Source of the DNA: Flavimaribacter sp024343425
Lineage (GTDB): Bacteria > Pseudomonadota > Alphaproteobacteria > Rhizobiales > Rhizobiaceae
Reading direction: 5' to 3'
DNA length: 64,000 bases
NCBI GenBank assembly: GCA_965227645.1
Contig: OZ245773.1
Span: 496,001-560,000 of the forward strand
Part shown: in pieces, positions 28,186 through 36,069 of the stretch
How the letters are laid out: the number at the start of each line of letters is the position of its first letter
Position numbering within the stretch: position 1 is the first letter of the stretch
Program-made: the position numbers and the translations under genes
The notes under the pieces: model-generated
Seen by the model: only the letters and a program-made list of their open reading frames with translations
Database searches by the model: none
What the model was told of the DNA's origin: nothing

Positions 28186-28731
28186 ATGCATCCGTCTCTC
28201 GAGGAAACCCTGCTGGGCTCCATCCGCACGATCCCGGACTATCCGAAACCGGGCGTCCAGTTTCGCGACATCACGACCCTTCTCGGCAACGCCCGCGCAT
28301 TCCGCCGCGCCGTCGATGAACTTGTTCACCCCTACGCGGGGACGAAGGTCGAACAGGTCGCCGGCATCGAAGCCCGCGGTTTCATTCTCGGCGGAGCGGT
28401 TGCGCATCAGCTGTCTGCCGGCTTCGTGCCGATCCGCAAAAAAGGCAAGTTGCCGCACCATACGGTGCGGATCGCCTACAGTCTCGAATACGGCATCGAT
28501 GAAATGGAGATGCACGAGGACGCGGTCAAGCCAGGCCAGACGGTCATCCTCGTGGACGATCTGCTTGCCACTGGCGGCACGGCTGAAGCCGCGGTCAAAT
28601 TGCTTCGGCAGATGGGCGCTGAAGTGGTCGCGGCCTGTTTCGTGATTGATCTGCCGGATCTCGGCGGCCGCGCGAAACTCGAGGCGATGGACGTGACCGT
28701 GCGCACGCTGGTTTCCTACGAAGGCGATTAA
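28186..28731 (+). CDS. apt: Adenine phosphoribosyltransferase
   Basis: 181 residues, normal length. It salvages adenine with PRPP to AMP. Blocks seen: IPDYPKPGVQFRDITTLL at the N-terminus, GIEARGFILGGAVA, RKKGKLPHHT, and the PRPP-binding loop VILVDDLLATGGTA near residues 121-134. The ATG has AGGAA upstream at a proper distance. It lies just after the petABC terminator and has a 4-bp tail-to-tail overlap with the MaoC-like gene at 28728, so it is probably a single-gene unit. Confidence 0.95.
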   Translation: MHPSLEETLLGSIRTIPDYPKPGVQFRDITTLLGNARAFRRAVDELVHPYAGTKVEQVAGIEARGFILGGAVAHQLSAGFVPIRKKGKLPHHTVRIAYSLEYGIDEMEMHEDAVKPGQTVILVDDLLATGGTAEAAVKLLRQMGAEVVAACFVIDLPDLGGRAKLEAMDVTVRTLVSYEGD

Positions 28732-29207
28732 TCGCTCGGCTGGCGTCTGATCAGCACCGCATTGTCGAAGGTAACGACCTGGTCGCCGGCCTCGTTGAAG
28801 CCGCTGGCGCGGGTGATCACGATTCCCCATTCGGGATCGGTCTTGCGCGGGCGCTTGTCGATGCATTCGCTGTAGTAGTGGATCGTGTCGCCGGCATAGA
28901 CGGGCTTCGTCCATGCAACGTCGAAAATGCCCGGCGACGGCCCGAAATACGGAACCGGCAATCCTCTTTCGCGCAGCGACCGGAACCAGATCGGACGATA
29001 TTCGACGGCGAGCTTCATCCAGACCGAAGCCGTATGCCAGCCTGACGCGCAGAGTGCGCCGAACATGGAGTTGCGGGCGGCTTCCGCGTCGAGATGGAAA
29101 GGCTGCGGGTCATATTTGCGGGCGAACCGGATGATCTCTTCCGGCGTGAACGTGTGCGTTCCGTAGTCGAGCTTCTCGCCGACAATGAATGCCTCGAGAC
29201 CGTTCAT
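28728..29207 (-). CDS. MaoC-like (hot-dog) dehydratase family protein, copy 2
   Basis: 159 residues from the ATG at 29207, which overlaps the stop of the upstream MaoC-like gene in ATGA. Hot-dog fold: FARKYDPQPFHLDAEAA is the hydratase-2-type segment with the DxxxxH pair (D, H), followed by FGALCASGWHTA and the Arg/Tyr-rich second half (VYAGDTIHYYSE). Members hydrate enoyl-CoAs or dehydrate hydroxyacyl-CoAs. It is homologous to its upstream neighbour, so the pair may form a heterodimer. Confidence 0.88.
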   Translation of the reverse strand: MNGLEAFIVGEKLDYGTHTFTPEEIIRFARKYDPQPFHLDAEAARNSMFGALCASGWHTASVWMKLAVEYRPIWFRSLRERGLPVPYFGPSPGIFDVAWTKPVYAGDTIHYYSECIDKRPRKTDPEWGIVITRASGFNEAGDQVVTFDNAVLIRRQPSD

Positions 29208-29683
29208 TGGCCGCCGCCTGCGTCGCGCATGGCGAAGAATGTGGGGTTGGAGCACTCGCACACAAGCTCGCCGCGCTGGTTGCGGATCTCCTGCTCGAAC
29301 TGGACAATTCCCAGACCGGGCCGTGATTTCAACGGCCTTGCGGACAGCACGCGCGAGACGCCGCTCAATACGTCTCCGGCGAGCACAGGCCGCTTCCACC
29401 GGACATAATCGACCTTCGGCGCGCCCTGGGCCGTGGAATCGAGGATGTAGGATTGGGCCATCATGCGCATGATCAGGCCGCAGGTCTGCCAGCCTGACGC
29501 GGCAAGGCCGCCAAGCAGGCTTTCTTTTCCCGCTGCTTCATCCAGATGCATGGGTTGCGGGTCGAACTCGGCGGCGAATTCGATGACTTCCTCCGCGTCC
29601 ACTGTCAGCGGCCCCAGGGCGAATTCCCGTCCAGGCGTGAAATCCTCGTAACAGAGTTTTGGATTGTCCGACGCCGTGTTCAT
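29204..29683 (-). CDS. MaoC-like (hot-dog) dehydratase family protein, copy 1
   Basis: 159 residues, the same length as copy 2. The catalytic segment is FAAEFDPQPMHLDEAAG (D/H pair), followed by LGGLAASGWQTCGL and VLAGDVLSG. The two copies align along their length, including the position of the hot-dog helix, so they look like a tandem duplication. ychF lies 14 bp upstream and in the same direction, so these three genes and pth may be cotranscribed. Substrate unknown. Confidence 0.88.
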   Translation of the reverse strand: MNTASDNPKLCYEDFTPGREFALGPLTVDAEEVIEFAAEFDPQPMHLDEAAGKESLLGGLAASGWQTCGLIMRMMAQSYILDSTAQGAPKVDYVRWKRPVLAGDVLSGVSRVLSARPLKSRPGLGIVQFEQEIRNQRGELVCECSNPTFFAMRDAGGGQ

Positions 29684-29697
29684 GGGAGGGGTCGCCG

Positions 29698-30801
29698 TTA
29701 TGTGTTGAACTTGAAGAGCATGATGTCGCCGTCCTGCACGACGTATTCCTTGCCCTCGTCGCGGGCCTTGCCCGCCTCGCGGGCGGCGACTTCGCCTCCA
29801 AGCGAAACGAAATCGTCATAGGCGATGGTCTGCGCCCGGATAAAACCCCGTTCGAAGTCCGTGTGAATGACGCCGGCGGCGCGCGGCGCTTTCGAGCCGC
29901 GGCGCACCGTCCAGGCCCGGGTTTCCTTCGGGCCGGCTGTGAAATAGGTGATGAGATCGAGCAGCGCGTATCCCGCCCGGATCAACTTGTCGAGGCCTGG
30001 TTCCTCAAGGCCGAGTTCGCCCAGATATTCGGCTGCTTCCTCCGCATCGAGCTGCGCGACCTGCGCCTCGATCTCCGCGGAAATGACGACGTGCTGCGCA
30101 CCCTGCGCTTCGGCCATTTCCGCCACAGCCGCAGTCTGCGTATTGCCGGAGGCGGCGTCGGCTTCGGCGACATTGCAGACATAGAGCACCGGCTTGGAGG
30201 TCAGGAGATTGAGGATATTCAGAAGCCGCATGTCTTCGGCGGCGAGATCCGGCGTCATCACGCGCACGGGTTTGCCGTTCTGCAGCAGGGACAGCGCCTT
30301 TTCCATGATGGGCAGGATGAGGATTGATTCCTTGTCCTTGCCGGTCGCGCGCTTGCGGGTCTGCTCCACACGCCTCTCGAGACTTTCGAGATCCGCCAGC
30401 ATGAGCTCCGTCTCGATCGTATCGGCGTCGGCGACCGGATCGATCCGGCCTTCCACATGGGTGATGTCGTCATCCTCGAAACAGCGCAGCACATGGACGA
30501 TCGCGTCCACCTCGCGGATATTGGCGAGGAACTGGTTGCCCAGACCTTCGCCCTTCGAGGCGCCGCGCACGAGGCCGGCGATGTCGACAAAGGAGATGCG
30601 GGTCGGAACGATCTCCTTCGACTGGGCGATCGAGGCGATTTTCGTCAGCCGCGGATCCGGCACGGCGACTTCGCCCGTATTGGGTTCGATGGTGCAGAAC
30701 GGATAATTGGCGGCCTGGGCCGCCGCCGTCTTCGTCAGCGCGTTGAACAGTGTGGACTTGCCTACATTGGGAAGGCCCACGATGCCGCATTTGAAACCCA
30801 T
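29698..30801 (-). CDS. ychF: Redox-regulated ATPase YchF
   Basis: 367 residues. Obg-like P-loop protein of the YchF/OLA1 branch, which prefers ATP. G1 is GLPNVGKST near residues 9-17, switch region FVDIAGLVRGASKGEGLGN, and NxxE-type G4 (YVCNVAEAD) replaces NKxD, which explains the ATP use. The C-terminal TGS-like domain holds LGLEEPGLDKLI and AWTVRRGSKAPRAAGVIHTDFE (seen as RAAGVIHTDFERGFI). It binds ribosomes and is implicated in oxidative stress. Gap of 7 bp to pth. Confidence 0.95.
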   Translation of the reverse strand: MGFKCGIVGLPNVGKSTLFNALTKTAAAQAANYPFCTIEPNTGEVAVPDPRLTKIASIAQSKEIVPTRISFVDIAGLVRGASKGEGLGNQFLANIREVDAIVHVLRCFEDDDITHVEGRIDPVADADTIETELMLADLESLERRVEQTRKRATGKDKESILILPIMEKALSLLQNGKPVRVMTPDLAAEDMRLLNILNLLTSKPVLYVCNVAEADAASGNTQTAAVAEMAEAQGAQHVVISAEIEAQVAQLDAEEAAEYLGELGLEEPGLDKLIRAGYALLDLITYFTAGPKETRAWTVRRGSKAPRAAGVIHTDFERGFIRAQTIAYDDFVSLGGEVAAREAGKARDEGKEYVVQDGDIMLFKFNT

Positions 30802-30808
30802 GTTCCGA

Positions 30809-31516
30809 TTATCCGTCCTTGTTTCCGAACAGTTTCTTCAGCATGCCCGCCATAGGCCCCGACGCCTTGTCGATGTCCGGTTTGGCGCGGCGCGCAGCAT
30901 GGATGTGGGACTGTCCGCTGTTTTTCGTTGCTTCTGCTTTCTTGCCCGCTTCGCCTGCGGCGAGCGCAATCTTGTTCAGAAAACTGGAGTGCTCGCCCCT
31001 GGCGAGCATCGCCGCATTGACGCCGATGGCCTCAAGCAGCGGGTCGAGCCATTCACGGTCCTGTTTGGCGAAATTGCCGAGGACGTGCTTGTTGACCAGT
31101 TCCTTCGCGCCGGGATGTCCGATGCCGAGCCGCAAACGCGTAAATTCATTGCCGCAATGCGCGGCGATCGAGCGTATGCCGTTGTGTCCGCCATGGCCGC
31201 CGCCGGTCTTGATGCGCGCCTTTCCGGGCGCCAGATCGAGTTCGTCATAGATGACGATGAGATCGTCCGTCGACAGTTTGTAGAACCGCATGGTCTCGCC
31301 GATGGGCTCGCCCGAGACGTTCATAAAGGATTGCGGCTTGATCAGGAGCGTCTTCTGACCGCCCAGATTGCCCTCGGCGATTTCGCTCTTGAACTTCCTG
31401 GTCCATGAGGAAAAGGATTGATGGCGGGCAATGCAATCAACCGCCATGAAACCGATATTGTGACGATTGTCCGCGTAACGACTGCCGGGATTGCCAAGGC
31501 CTGCGATCAGCAGCAT
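30809..31516 (-). CDS. pth: Peptidyl-tRNA hydrolase
   Basis: 235 residues, longer than E. coli Pth because of a basic Lys/Ala-rich tail (about 190-235) that is common in alphaproteobacteria. The core GLGNPGSRYADNRHNIGF carries the catalytic His19; KPQSFMNVSGEP and GGHGGHNGIRSI are the other fixed blocks. It frees peptides from prematurely released peptidyl-tRNA. It lies 177 bp downstream of the L25 gene and 7 bp upstream of ychF, the usual rplY-pth-ychF order. Confidence 0.96.
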   Translation of the reverse strand: MLLIAGLGNPGSRYADNRHNIGFMAVDCIARHQSFSSWTRKFKSEIAEGNLGGQKTLLIKPQSFMNVSGEPIGETMRFYKLSTDDLIVIYDELDLAPGKARIKTGGGHGGHNGIRSIAAHCGNEFTRLRLGIGHPGAKELVNKHVLGNFAKQDREWLDPLLEAIGVNAAMLARGEHSSFLNKIALAAGEAGKKAEATKNSGQSHIHAARRAKPDIDKASGPMAGMLKKLFGNKDG

Positions 31517-31625
31517 TGCTCAGATGTCCCCTGTGTCCGGGATTCGGAGTTCGTCGGTCTGACCGGCTGCCTCTGCGGCGTCGCCGGAGCGTGAGCGGAT
31601 AATAGTTCCATCGCGCTGAAATTGA

Positions 31626-31671
31626 AGGCCCTGCATGGAAATTCTGCGACTGGGGCAGACATGCAGGGCCT
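31626..31671 (-). terminator. Long hairpin between rplY and pth
   Basis: AGGCCCTGCATG (31626-31637) and its exact complement (31660-31671) form a 12-bp stem around a 22-nt loop, and flanking A/T bases extend the pairing. On the coding strand it lies 22 bp after the L25 stop and 109 bp before the pth start. There is no clean T-run, so it may be a partial terminator, an mRNA-stabilising structure or a processing site that sets the L25/Pth ratio. Confidence 0.5.
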
Positions 31672-31693
31672 GAATTTTGAATGCGGCTGCGAC

Positions 31694-32365
31694 TTAGTCT
31701 TCGCTCTCTTCGCCGCCTTCTTCTGCGTCTTCTGCTGCTTCCGCTGCATCTGCATCGTCTTCAGCTTCTTCCGCTTCAGCGTCTTCTTCGCTCTTCAGGC
31801 CAGCCGGCGTTGCGATCGTCGCGATGGTGAAGTCGCGGTCGGTGATCGTCGGGCTGACATCTTCAGGAAGGGAAATCTGCGAGATGTGAATGCCGTCGCC
31901 GAGTTCCAGTTCCGCGAGATCGGCAACGAAGTTGTCCGGGATCGCATCGGCCGGGCAGGTCACTTCCACCGCGTGGCGAACAACGTTGAGAACGCCGCCG
32001 CGCTTGATGCCCGGGCAGGTTTCTTCGTTGATGAAATGGACGGGAACTTCCACCGTAACAGTCGTGTTCTTCGAAATCCGAAGAAAATCGACATGCATGG
32101 TGAAGTCGCGGACCGGATCCAGCTGATAGTCCTTCGGGAGGACGCGGATCTTCTTGCCGTCGACATCGATGGTGGCGAGCGTCGTCAGAAAGCCGCCGCC
32201 GTGAATTTTGAGCGTCACGTCCTTGTAGGGCAAGGCGATCGACAGGGGAGGTTGCTTGTCACCATAGATGACAGCAGGAATATAACCGTTGCGGCGAAGT
32301 TCTCGGGCGGACCCCTTACCTACCCGTTCGCGCGCCTCGGCCTTGAGCTCATAAGAGTCGCTCAT
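31694..32365 (-). CDS. rplY: 50S ribosomal protein L25 (TL5/CTC form)
   Basis: 223 residues from the ATG at 32365, with AGGAAA upstream on the coding strand. The N-terminal L25 domain (LKAEARERVGKGSARELRRNG) binds 5S rRNA; the C-terminal CTC domain (about 100-185) has PGIKRGGVLNVVRHAVEV and IPDNFVADL. The last ~35 residues are almost only Glu, Asp and Ala, an acidic tail usual in alphaproteobacterial L25. The upstream in-frame extension (to 32581) is not L25 sequence. Heads the rplY-pth-ychF group. Confidence 0.95.
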   Translation of the reverse strand: MSDSYELKAEARERVGKGSARELRRNGYIPAVIYGDKQPPLSIALPYKDVTLKIHGGGFLTTLATIDVDGKKIRVLPKDYQLDPVRDFTMHVDFLRISKNTTVTVEVPVHFINEETCPGIKRGGVLNVVRHAVEVTCPADAIPDNFVADLAELELGDGIHISQISLPEDVSPTITDRDFTIATIATPAGLKSEEDAEAEEAEDDADAAEAAEDAEEGGEESED

Positions 32366-32737
32366 GGCATTTCCTTTCGAGGTTCTATATGGAGAGCTTT
32401 CCGGGTTGGTAAAAACCGCCGGAAAACTGTGAGCGCCAGTGGCGCCCCGTCCGCGTTGCCTCCAAGGGTGTCTGCACGGACCGGCGGTGTATAACCGAGG
32501 CCGCCCCGGGACGCAAGGGCCAATCCACCGCGACAACCTGTGTTGCATCGTCCGTTTGCGGGCGTCTCCGGGGATTGCCATATCGGCCGCATGACATATG
32601 TTATGAGGTCATCGGCGGCTTTGGGGACGCGGTCGAAAGGGGACAGCCGGCGCGGCAAGAACACCGTCTTTTGCGGCGGCGATCTCGTGTTTTGATGACG
32701 CGCTCCGCCGACAGGGGACGAAAAGACACGCTGAACC
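32366..32737. other. Divergent promoter region between rplY and the TetR gene
   Basis: About 370 bp with no gene. It should hold the ribosomal-protein promoter (leftward) and that of the TetR regulator (rightward). ATGAC (32591-32595) and GTCAT (32608-32612), 12 bp apart, may be a regulator site, but the match is short. Nothing else was found. Confidence 0.3.
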
Positions 32738-33316
32738 ATGGCAAGGCCACGCGAATTCGAAATGGGAGCGGCTATTGACGGCGCCATGAACGCCTTCTGG
32801 CGGTTCGGCTATTCAGCAACGAACCTGCCGGCGCTTCTGCGTGCGATGGGCCTGTCACGCGGATCTTTCTACAAGGCGTTCGGCGATAAGCATGCCGCGT
32901 ATCTCGCGGCGCTCGACCACTATGAACGCAAGAATATCGCGGCGGCGGCGGCGCTGTTGACGGACGGCGAGCAGGGAGGCGGCTTTGAACGCATCCTTGC
33001 GCTGTTCCAGCTAGCTCAGGAAGACCGGCAGGAAACCGCAAGAGGTTGTTTCGTGTGCAACGCCATGGTCGAAGTGGCGCCGAAAGACGAGCAGGTTGCC
33101 GACAAGACCCTGTGCATGACGCGCAAGCTGGAGGATGCGCTCTTCGACGCGATCAGCGATATCGACGAACTCAAGCCGCTTGACGCCGCGGCGCGCCGGC
33201 GCAAGGCCGCGATCGTGACGCGCTTCTATATCGGCTCCAAGGCAACCGGAAAGACCGGCCGCGATAATCAGGACTGGGCGGCGCTGCTGAGCGACATTCT
33301 CAACCCGTCAGTCTGA
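32738..33316 (+). CDS. TetR/AcrR-family transcriptional regulator
   Basis: 192 residues. An N-terminal helix-turn-helix of TetR type: MNAFWRFGYSATNLPALLRAMGLSRGSFYKAFGDKHAAYLAAL (pieces FWRFGYSATNLPAL, GLSRGSFYKAFGDK). The ligand-binding part has RGCFVCNAMVEVAPKD, as in the AcrR/YcdC-like C-terminal family 16. It is convergent with the AbrB-type membrane gene, overlapping 9 bp tail-to-tail, so the target is probably not that gene. No neighbouring exporter points to a ligand. Confidence 0.9.
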   Translation: MARPREFEMGAAIDGAMNAFWRFGYSATNLPALLRAMGLSRGSFYKAFGDKHAAYLAALDHYERKNIAAAAALLTDGEQGGGFERILALFQLAQEDRQETARGCFVCNAMVEVAPKDEQVADKTLCMTRKLEDALFDAISDIDELKPLDAAARRRKAAIVTRFYIGSKATGKTGRDNQDWAALLSDILNPSV

Positions 33317-34396
33317 GCCTGCCCCGCCCTTGCGTTCATCCGGTTTCGGGGTTCTGAGAAAGAGCGGGATGAGCGCCAGCAGGATAAACAGCCTGAAGAT
33401 GTGATGGCTCGCGACATAGGCCGGGTCGATATGCATATTGACAGCGATCGCGGCCATGGTCTCCAGACCACCCGGCGCATAGGCGATCAGCACCTGTTTC
33501 GGATCGAGACCCGTCACACGGGCGACGGCCAGCGCGCAGGCGAACGAGATGGCGAAGGCCGAAACCGTCACCGCAACGGCGCCGCCGGCGGAGCGTCTGA
33601 AGGCCACCCACGAGACATTGCTGAAACGGGTCCCGATCAGGCTTCCGAGGATTACAAAACATGGAACGGAGAGCCATTGCGGCACTGCGCCGGACGCTAT
33701 TCCGGTGATGTGGCTCAGCGTGGCAATCAGCAAGCCGCCCATCAGGAACGCTGCCGGCACGCGCGCCTTCAGAAAAAGCCAGCCGGCGGCGACCGCCAGG
33801 AGGGCGTTGATCAGGAGCCAGGGCAGGCTCATCGCATGGATAGAAGCTGTGCTCTCGGGGGAAGACAGTCCCATCCCCGCCAGCGTGAAGGGCACGAGCA
33901 GGGTCAGGGCAAGCAGACGCAGGCTCTGGATCATGCCGATGGCGAGCGTGTCGCTGCGGGTTTCCGATGCGAGACTGAAGACGTAGCTCAGATGGCCGGG
34001 CGTAGCGGCCAGCAGGGCGGAGTTGCTGTCCAGCTTCCAGATGCGGGCGAGAATCGCCCAGCCGGTGATCATCACCAGCGCGACGCTGAACACCAGTCCG
34101 ATGAAACTCAACGGCCACTGCCGGGCAGCCTCCAGCGTCGCCGGCGGAACGCCGGACCCCATCACCATGCCTATGACGATGAAGCTGACCTGCCGCAAAA
34201 AGACCGGCACGTCGAGTTCTACGCCGGCGAAACCGGCGATCGTGACGGCCAGCAGCGGGCCCGTGAGCCAGGCGGCCGGAAAATGCAGCAAGACGGAAAC
34301 GGCGGCGCCGACGGCTCCGATTGCAAGCGTGGCGCAGACGATCCCGATCTGGCGGACCGCAACGCGATCCTTCCAGCTGGAAGCGCCAGGGCTCAA
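33308..34396 (-). CDS. AbrB-family membrane protein (AmoA-like)
   Basis: 362 residues with about ten membrane helices in two homologous halves. Each half has a PGGL/PGHLS motif (AATPGHLSYV and AYAPGGLETMA), the hallmark of the AbrB/DUF-AmoA duplicated domain. Despite the name (transcriptional regulator AbrB in old annotation), these are membrane proteins of unknown transport function. The start is TTG at 34396 in a TTGA overlap with the prs stop, so translation is coupled to prs; no better in-frame start is seen. Confidence 0.85.
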   Translation of the reverse strand: MSPGASSWKDRVAVRQIGIVCATLAIGAVGAAVSVLLHFPAAWLTGPLLAVTIAGFAGVELDVPVFLRQVSFIVIGMVMGSGVPPATLEAARQWPLSFIGLVFSVALVMITGWAILARIWKLDSNSALLAATPGHLSYVFSLASETRSDTLAIGMIQSLRLLALTLLVPFTLAGMGLSSPESTASIHAMSLPWLLINALLAVAAGWLFLKARVPAAFLMGGLLIATLSHITGIASGAVPQWLSVPCFVILGSLIGTRFSNVSWVAFRRSAGGAVAVTVSAFAISFACALAVARVTGLDPKQVLIAYAPGGLETMAAIAVNMHIDPAYVASHHIFRLFILLALIPLFLRTPKPDERKGGAGSD

Positions 34397-35325
34397 TCGA
34401 ACAGGCTGGAAACCGAGGATTCAGACGCCGTGCGGTTGATCGCCTCGCCGATGAGGCTGGCGGTGCTGATGACCCGAATGTTGTGGGCGTTCTGAACTGC
34501 GGTCGTGGGCTGGATGGAATCGGTGATCACAAGTTCCGTCAGTTTGGAGGAGGTGACGCGCGCGACCGCGCCTCCAGACAAAACGCCGTGCGTAATATAG
34601 GCGGTGACGCTGGTGGCGCCGTTCTTCAGCAACGCTTCGGCTGCGTTGCAGAGCGTTCCACCCGAATCGACGATATCGTCAATGAGGATACAGTCTTTTC
34701 CGTCGACATCGCCGATGACGTTCATCACTTCCGATTCGCCGGGTCTGTCGCGTCTCTTGTCGACGATGGCGAGCAGGGCGTCGAGACGCTTTGCGAGCGC
34801 TCTGGCCCGCACCACGCCGCCGGTGTCCGGGGAGACGACCATGACGTTGGACACATCGTAGTGGTCCTTGATGTCGCGGGCGAGAATGGGAACGGCAAAG
34901 AGATTGTCGGTCGGAATATCGAAGAAACCCTGAATCTGGCCGGCGTGCAGGTCGAGGGTCAGAACCCTGTTTGCGCCCGCCTCGGTGATCAGGTTGGAAA
35001 CGAGCTTGGCCGAGATCGGCGTGCGGGGACCGGGTTTGCGATCCTGGCGGGCGTAGCCGAAATAAGGCAGAACCGCCGTGATGCGCTGCGCGGAGGCGCG
35101 CCGCGCGGCGTCGGTCATGATGAGAAGCTCCATCAGGTGATCGTTCGCGGGATACGACGTGGACTGGATGATAAAGACATCCTCGCCGCGGACGTTTTCC
35201 TTGATTTCAACGAAGATTTCCTGATCGGCGAACCGTCTGACGGTGGCGTTCCCAACCGGAATGTTGAGGTAATTGCAGATGGATTCCGCCAGGATCCGGT
35301 TGGAGTTGCCTGCGAAAACTTTCAT
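34393..35325 (-). CDS. prs: Ribose-phosphate pyrophosphokinase
   Basis: 310 residues from the ATG at 35325 (MKVFAGNSNRILAE), the family's standard start; six upstream residues are not conserved. It makes PRPP from ribose 5-phosphate and ATP. Motifs: RRFADQEIFVEIKENVRG, YFGYARQDRK, HAGQIQGFFDIPTDNL, the PRPP-binding loop LIDDIVDSGGTLCNAA near residues 215-230. It overlaps the AbrB-type gene by 4 bp. Cytoplasmic hexamer in class I. Confidence 0.96.
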   Translation of the reverse strand: MKVFAGNSNRILAESICNYLNIPVGNATVRRFADQEIFVEIKENVRGEDVFIIQSTSYPANDHLMELLIMTDAARRASAQRITAVLPYFGYARQDRKPGPRTPISAKLVSNLITEAGANRVLTLDLHAGQIQGFFDIPTDNLFAVPILARDIKDHYDVSNVMVVSPDTGGVVRARALAKRLDALLAIVDKRRDRPGESEVMNVIGDVDGKDCILIDDIVDSGGTLCNAAEALLKNGATSVTAYITHGVLSGGAVARVTSSKLTELVITDSIQPTTAVQNAHNIRVISTASLIGEAINRTASESSVSSLFD

Positions 35326-35447
35326 GGCGCTGCCTGTCGTCACGGTGCTCTACCGCGGCTTTTAACGGCCTCGCATGCGATTGCAAGAGACTGGCGCCGG
35401 TTTATGTGATTTTAAACAGGAATCAGGAGTGCGCCTGGAAAGGAAAT

Positions 35448-36038
35448 TCAGGATCGCGCCGTTGCGCGCCAGGCCAGATAGTCGCTGATGGTTTTCGAGG
35501 CGATCGTTTCCATGACGCCGGCGCTGACCACCGACCAGGGATCCGACGCGGACCCTTGCGCGACTTCCTGGCCGCGGATGCGGTGGAGGCGCGTTCCATT
35601 GTTGTCAAGGACATCCCAGACGAAGGCGACGGTGGTCGTGTCGCCATCGGAAAACGCGGAGAAGTATCCCTTCAGGATATGATCGCTGTCGCCGCTCAGC
35701 GCGTTGACGATCATCAGACCGTTGCTGCGGGCCGCGGAACCGAGCCCGCTCGACAGGGGTTGAACCGCGCTGATCGGCGCGCCGATGACAGGCGTGAAGC
35801 TGATGGTTCCCTTGCGTCTGCCGGGAAGCGACGTCAGGGCGTTCTGGATGGGCGCGCCGGAGGTTTGCGTCTGCGTGTTTCCGTTGACGAGGCCGGCCTG
35901 CTGCAGCGTCTGCTGTTCACCCGGAATGTCCGCCGGGGGCTGTGGACCCCGGGACAGGCCGAGCGTCCTGCCCGCATTGCAGCCGGCAAGCGCCAGGATC
36001 AAAACACCGACTATCGTCAAGGTCGGGATCGTTCGCAC
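35448..36038 (-). CDS. Lipoprotein of unknown function
   Basis: 196 residues. A type II signal peptide with lipobox LAGC, acylated at Cys20. A Gln/Asn/Pro/Gly-rich stretch (about 25-65) follows and then a compact domain (about 75-190) that contains FVWDVLDNNGTRLHRIRG and DPWSVVSAGVMETIASKTISDYLAW. It is likely outer-membrane anchored. It lies 31 bp after the M24-like gene in the same direction, last of the lgt-midA-pgeF-M24 run. No family known to me. Confidence 0.8.
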   Translation of the reverse strand: MRTIPTLTIVGVLILALAGCNAGRTLGLSRGPQPPADIPGEQQTLQQAGLVNGNTQTQTSGAPIQNALTSLPGRRKGTISFTPVIGAPISAVQPLSSGLGSAARSNGLMIVNALSGDSDHILKGYFSAFSDGDTTTVAFVWDVLDNNGTRLHRIRGQEVAQGSASDPWSVVSAGVMETIASKTISDYLAWRATARS

Positions 36039-36069
36039 GCCTGCGCTTTCCTTTCCCTCGCTTCTGGTC

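Noticed and set aside
32591..32612. TetR operator
   Set aside because: Only 5-bp half-sites 12 bp apart; too short to separate from chance.
33308..34396. DNA-binding AbrB regulator
   Set aside because: The name suggests it, but the protein is a ten-helix membrane protein with duplicated PGGL/PGHLS motifs and no DNA-binding domain.
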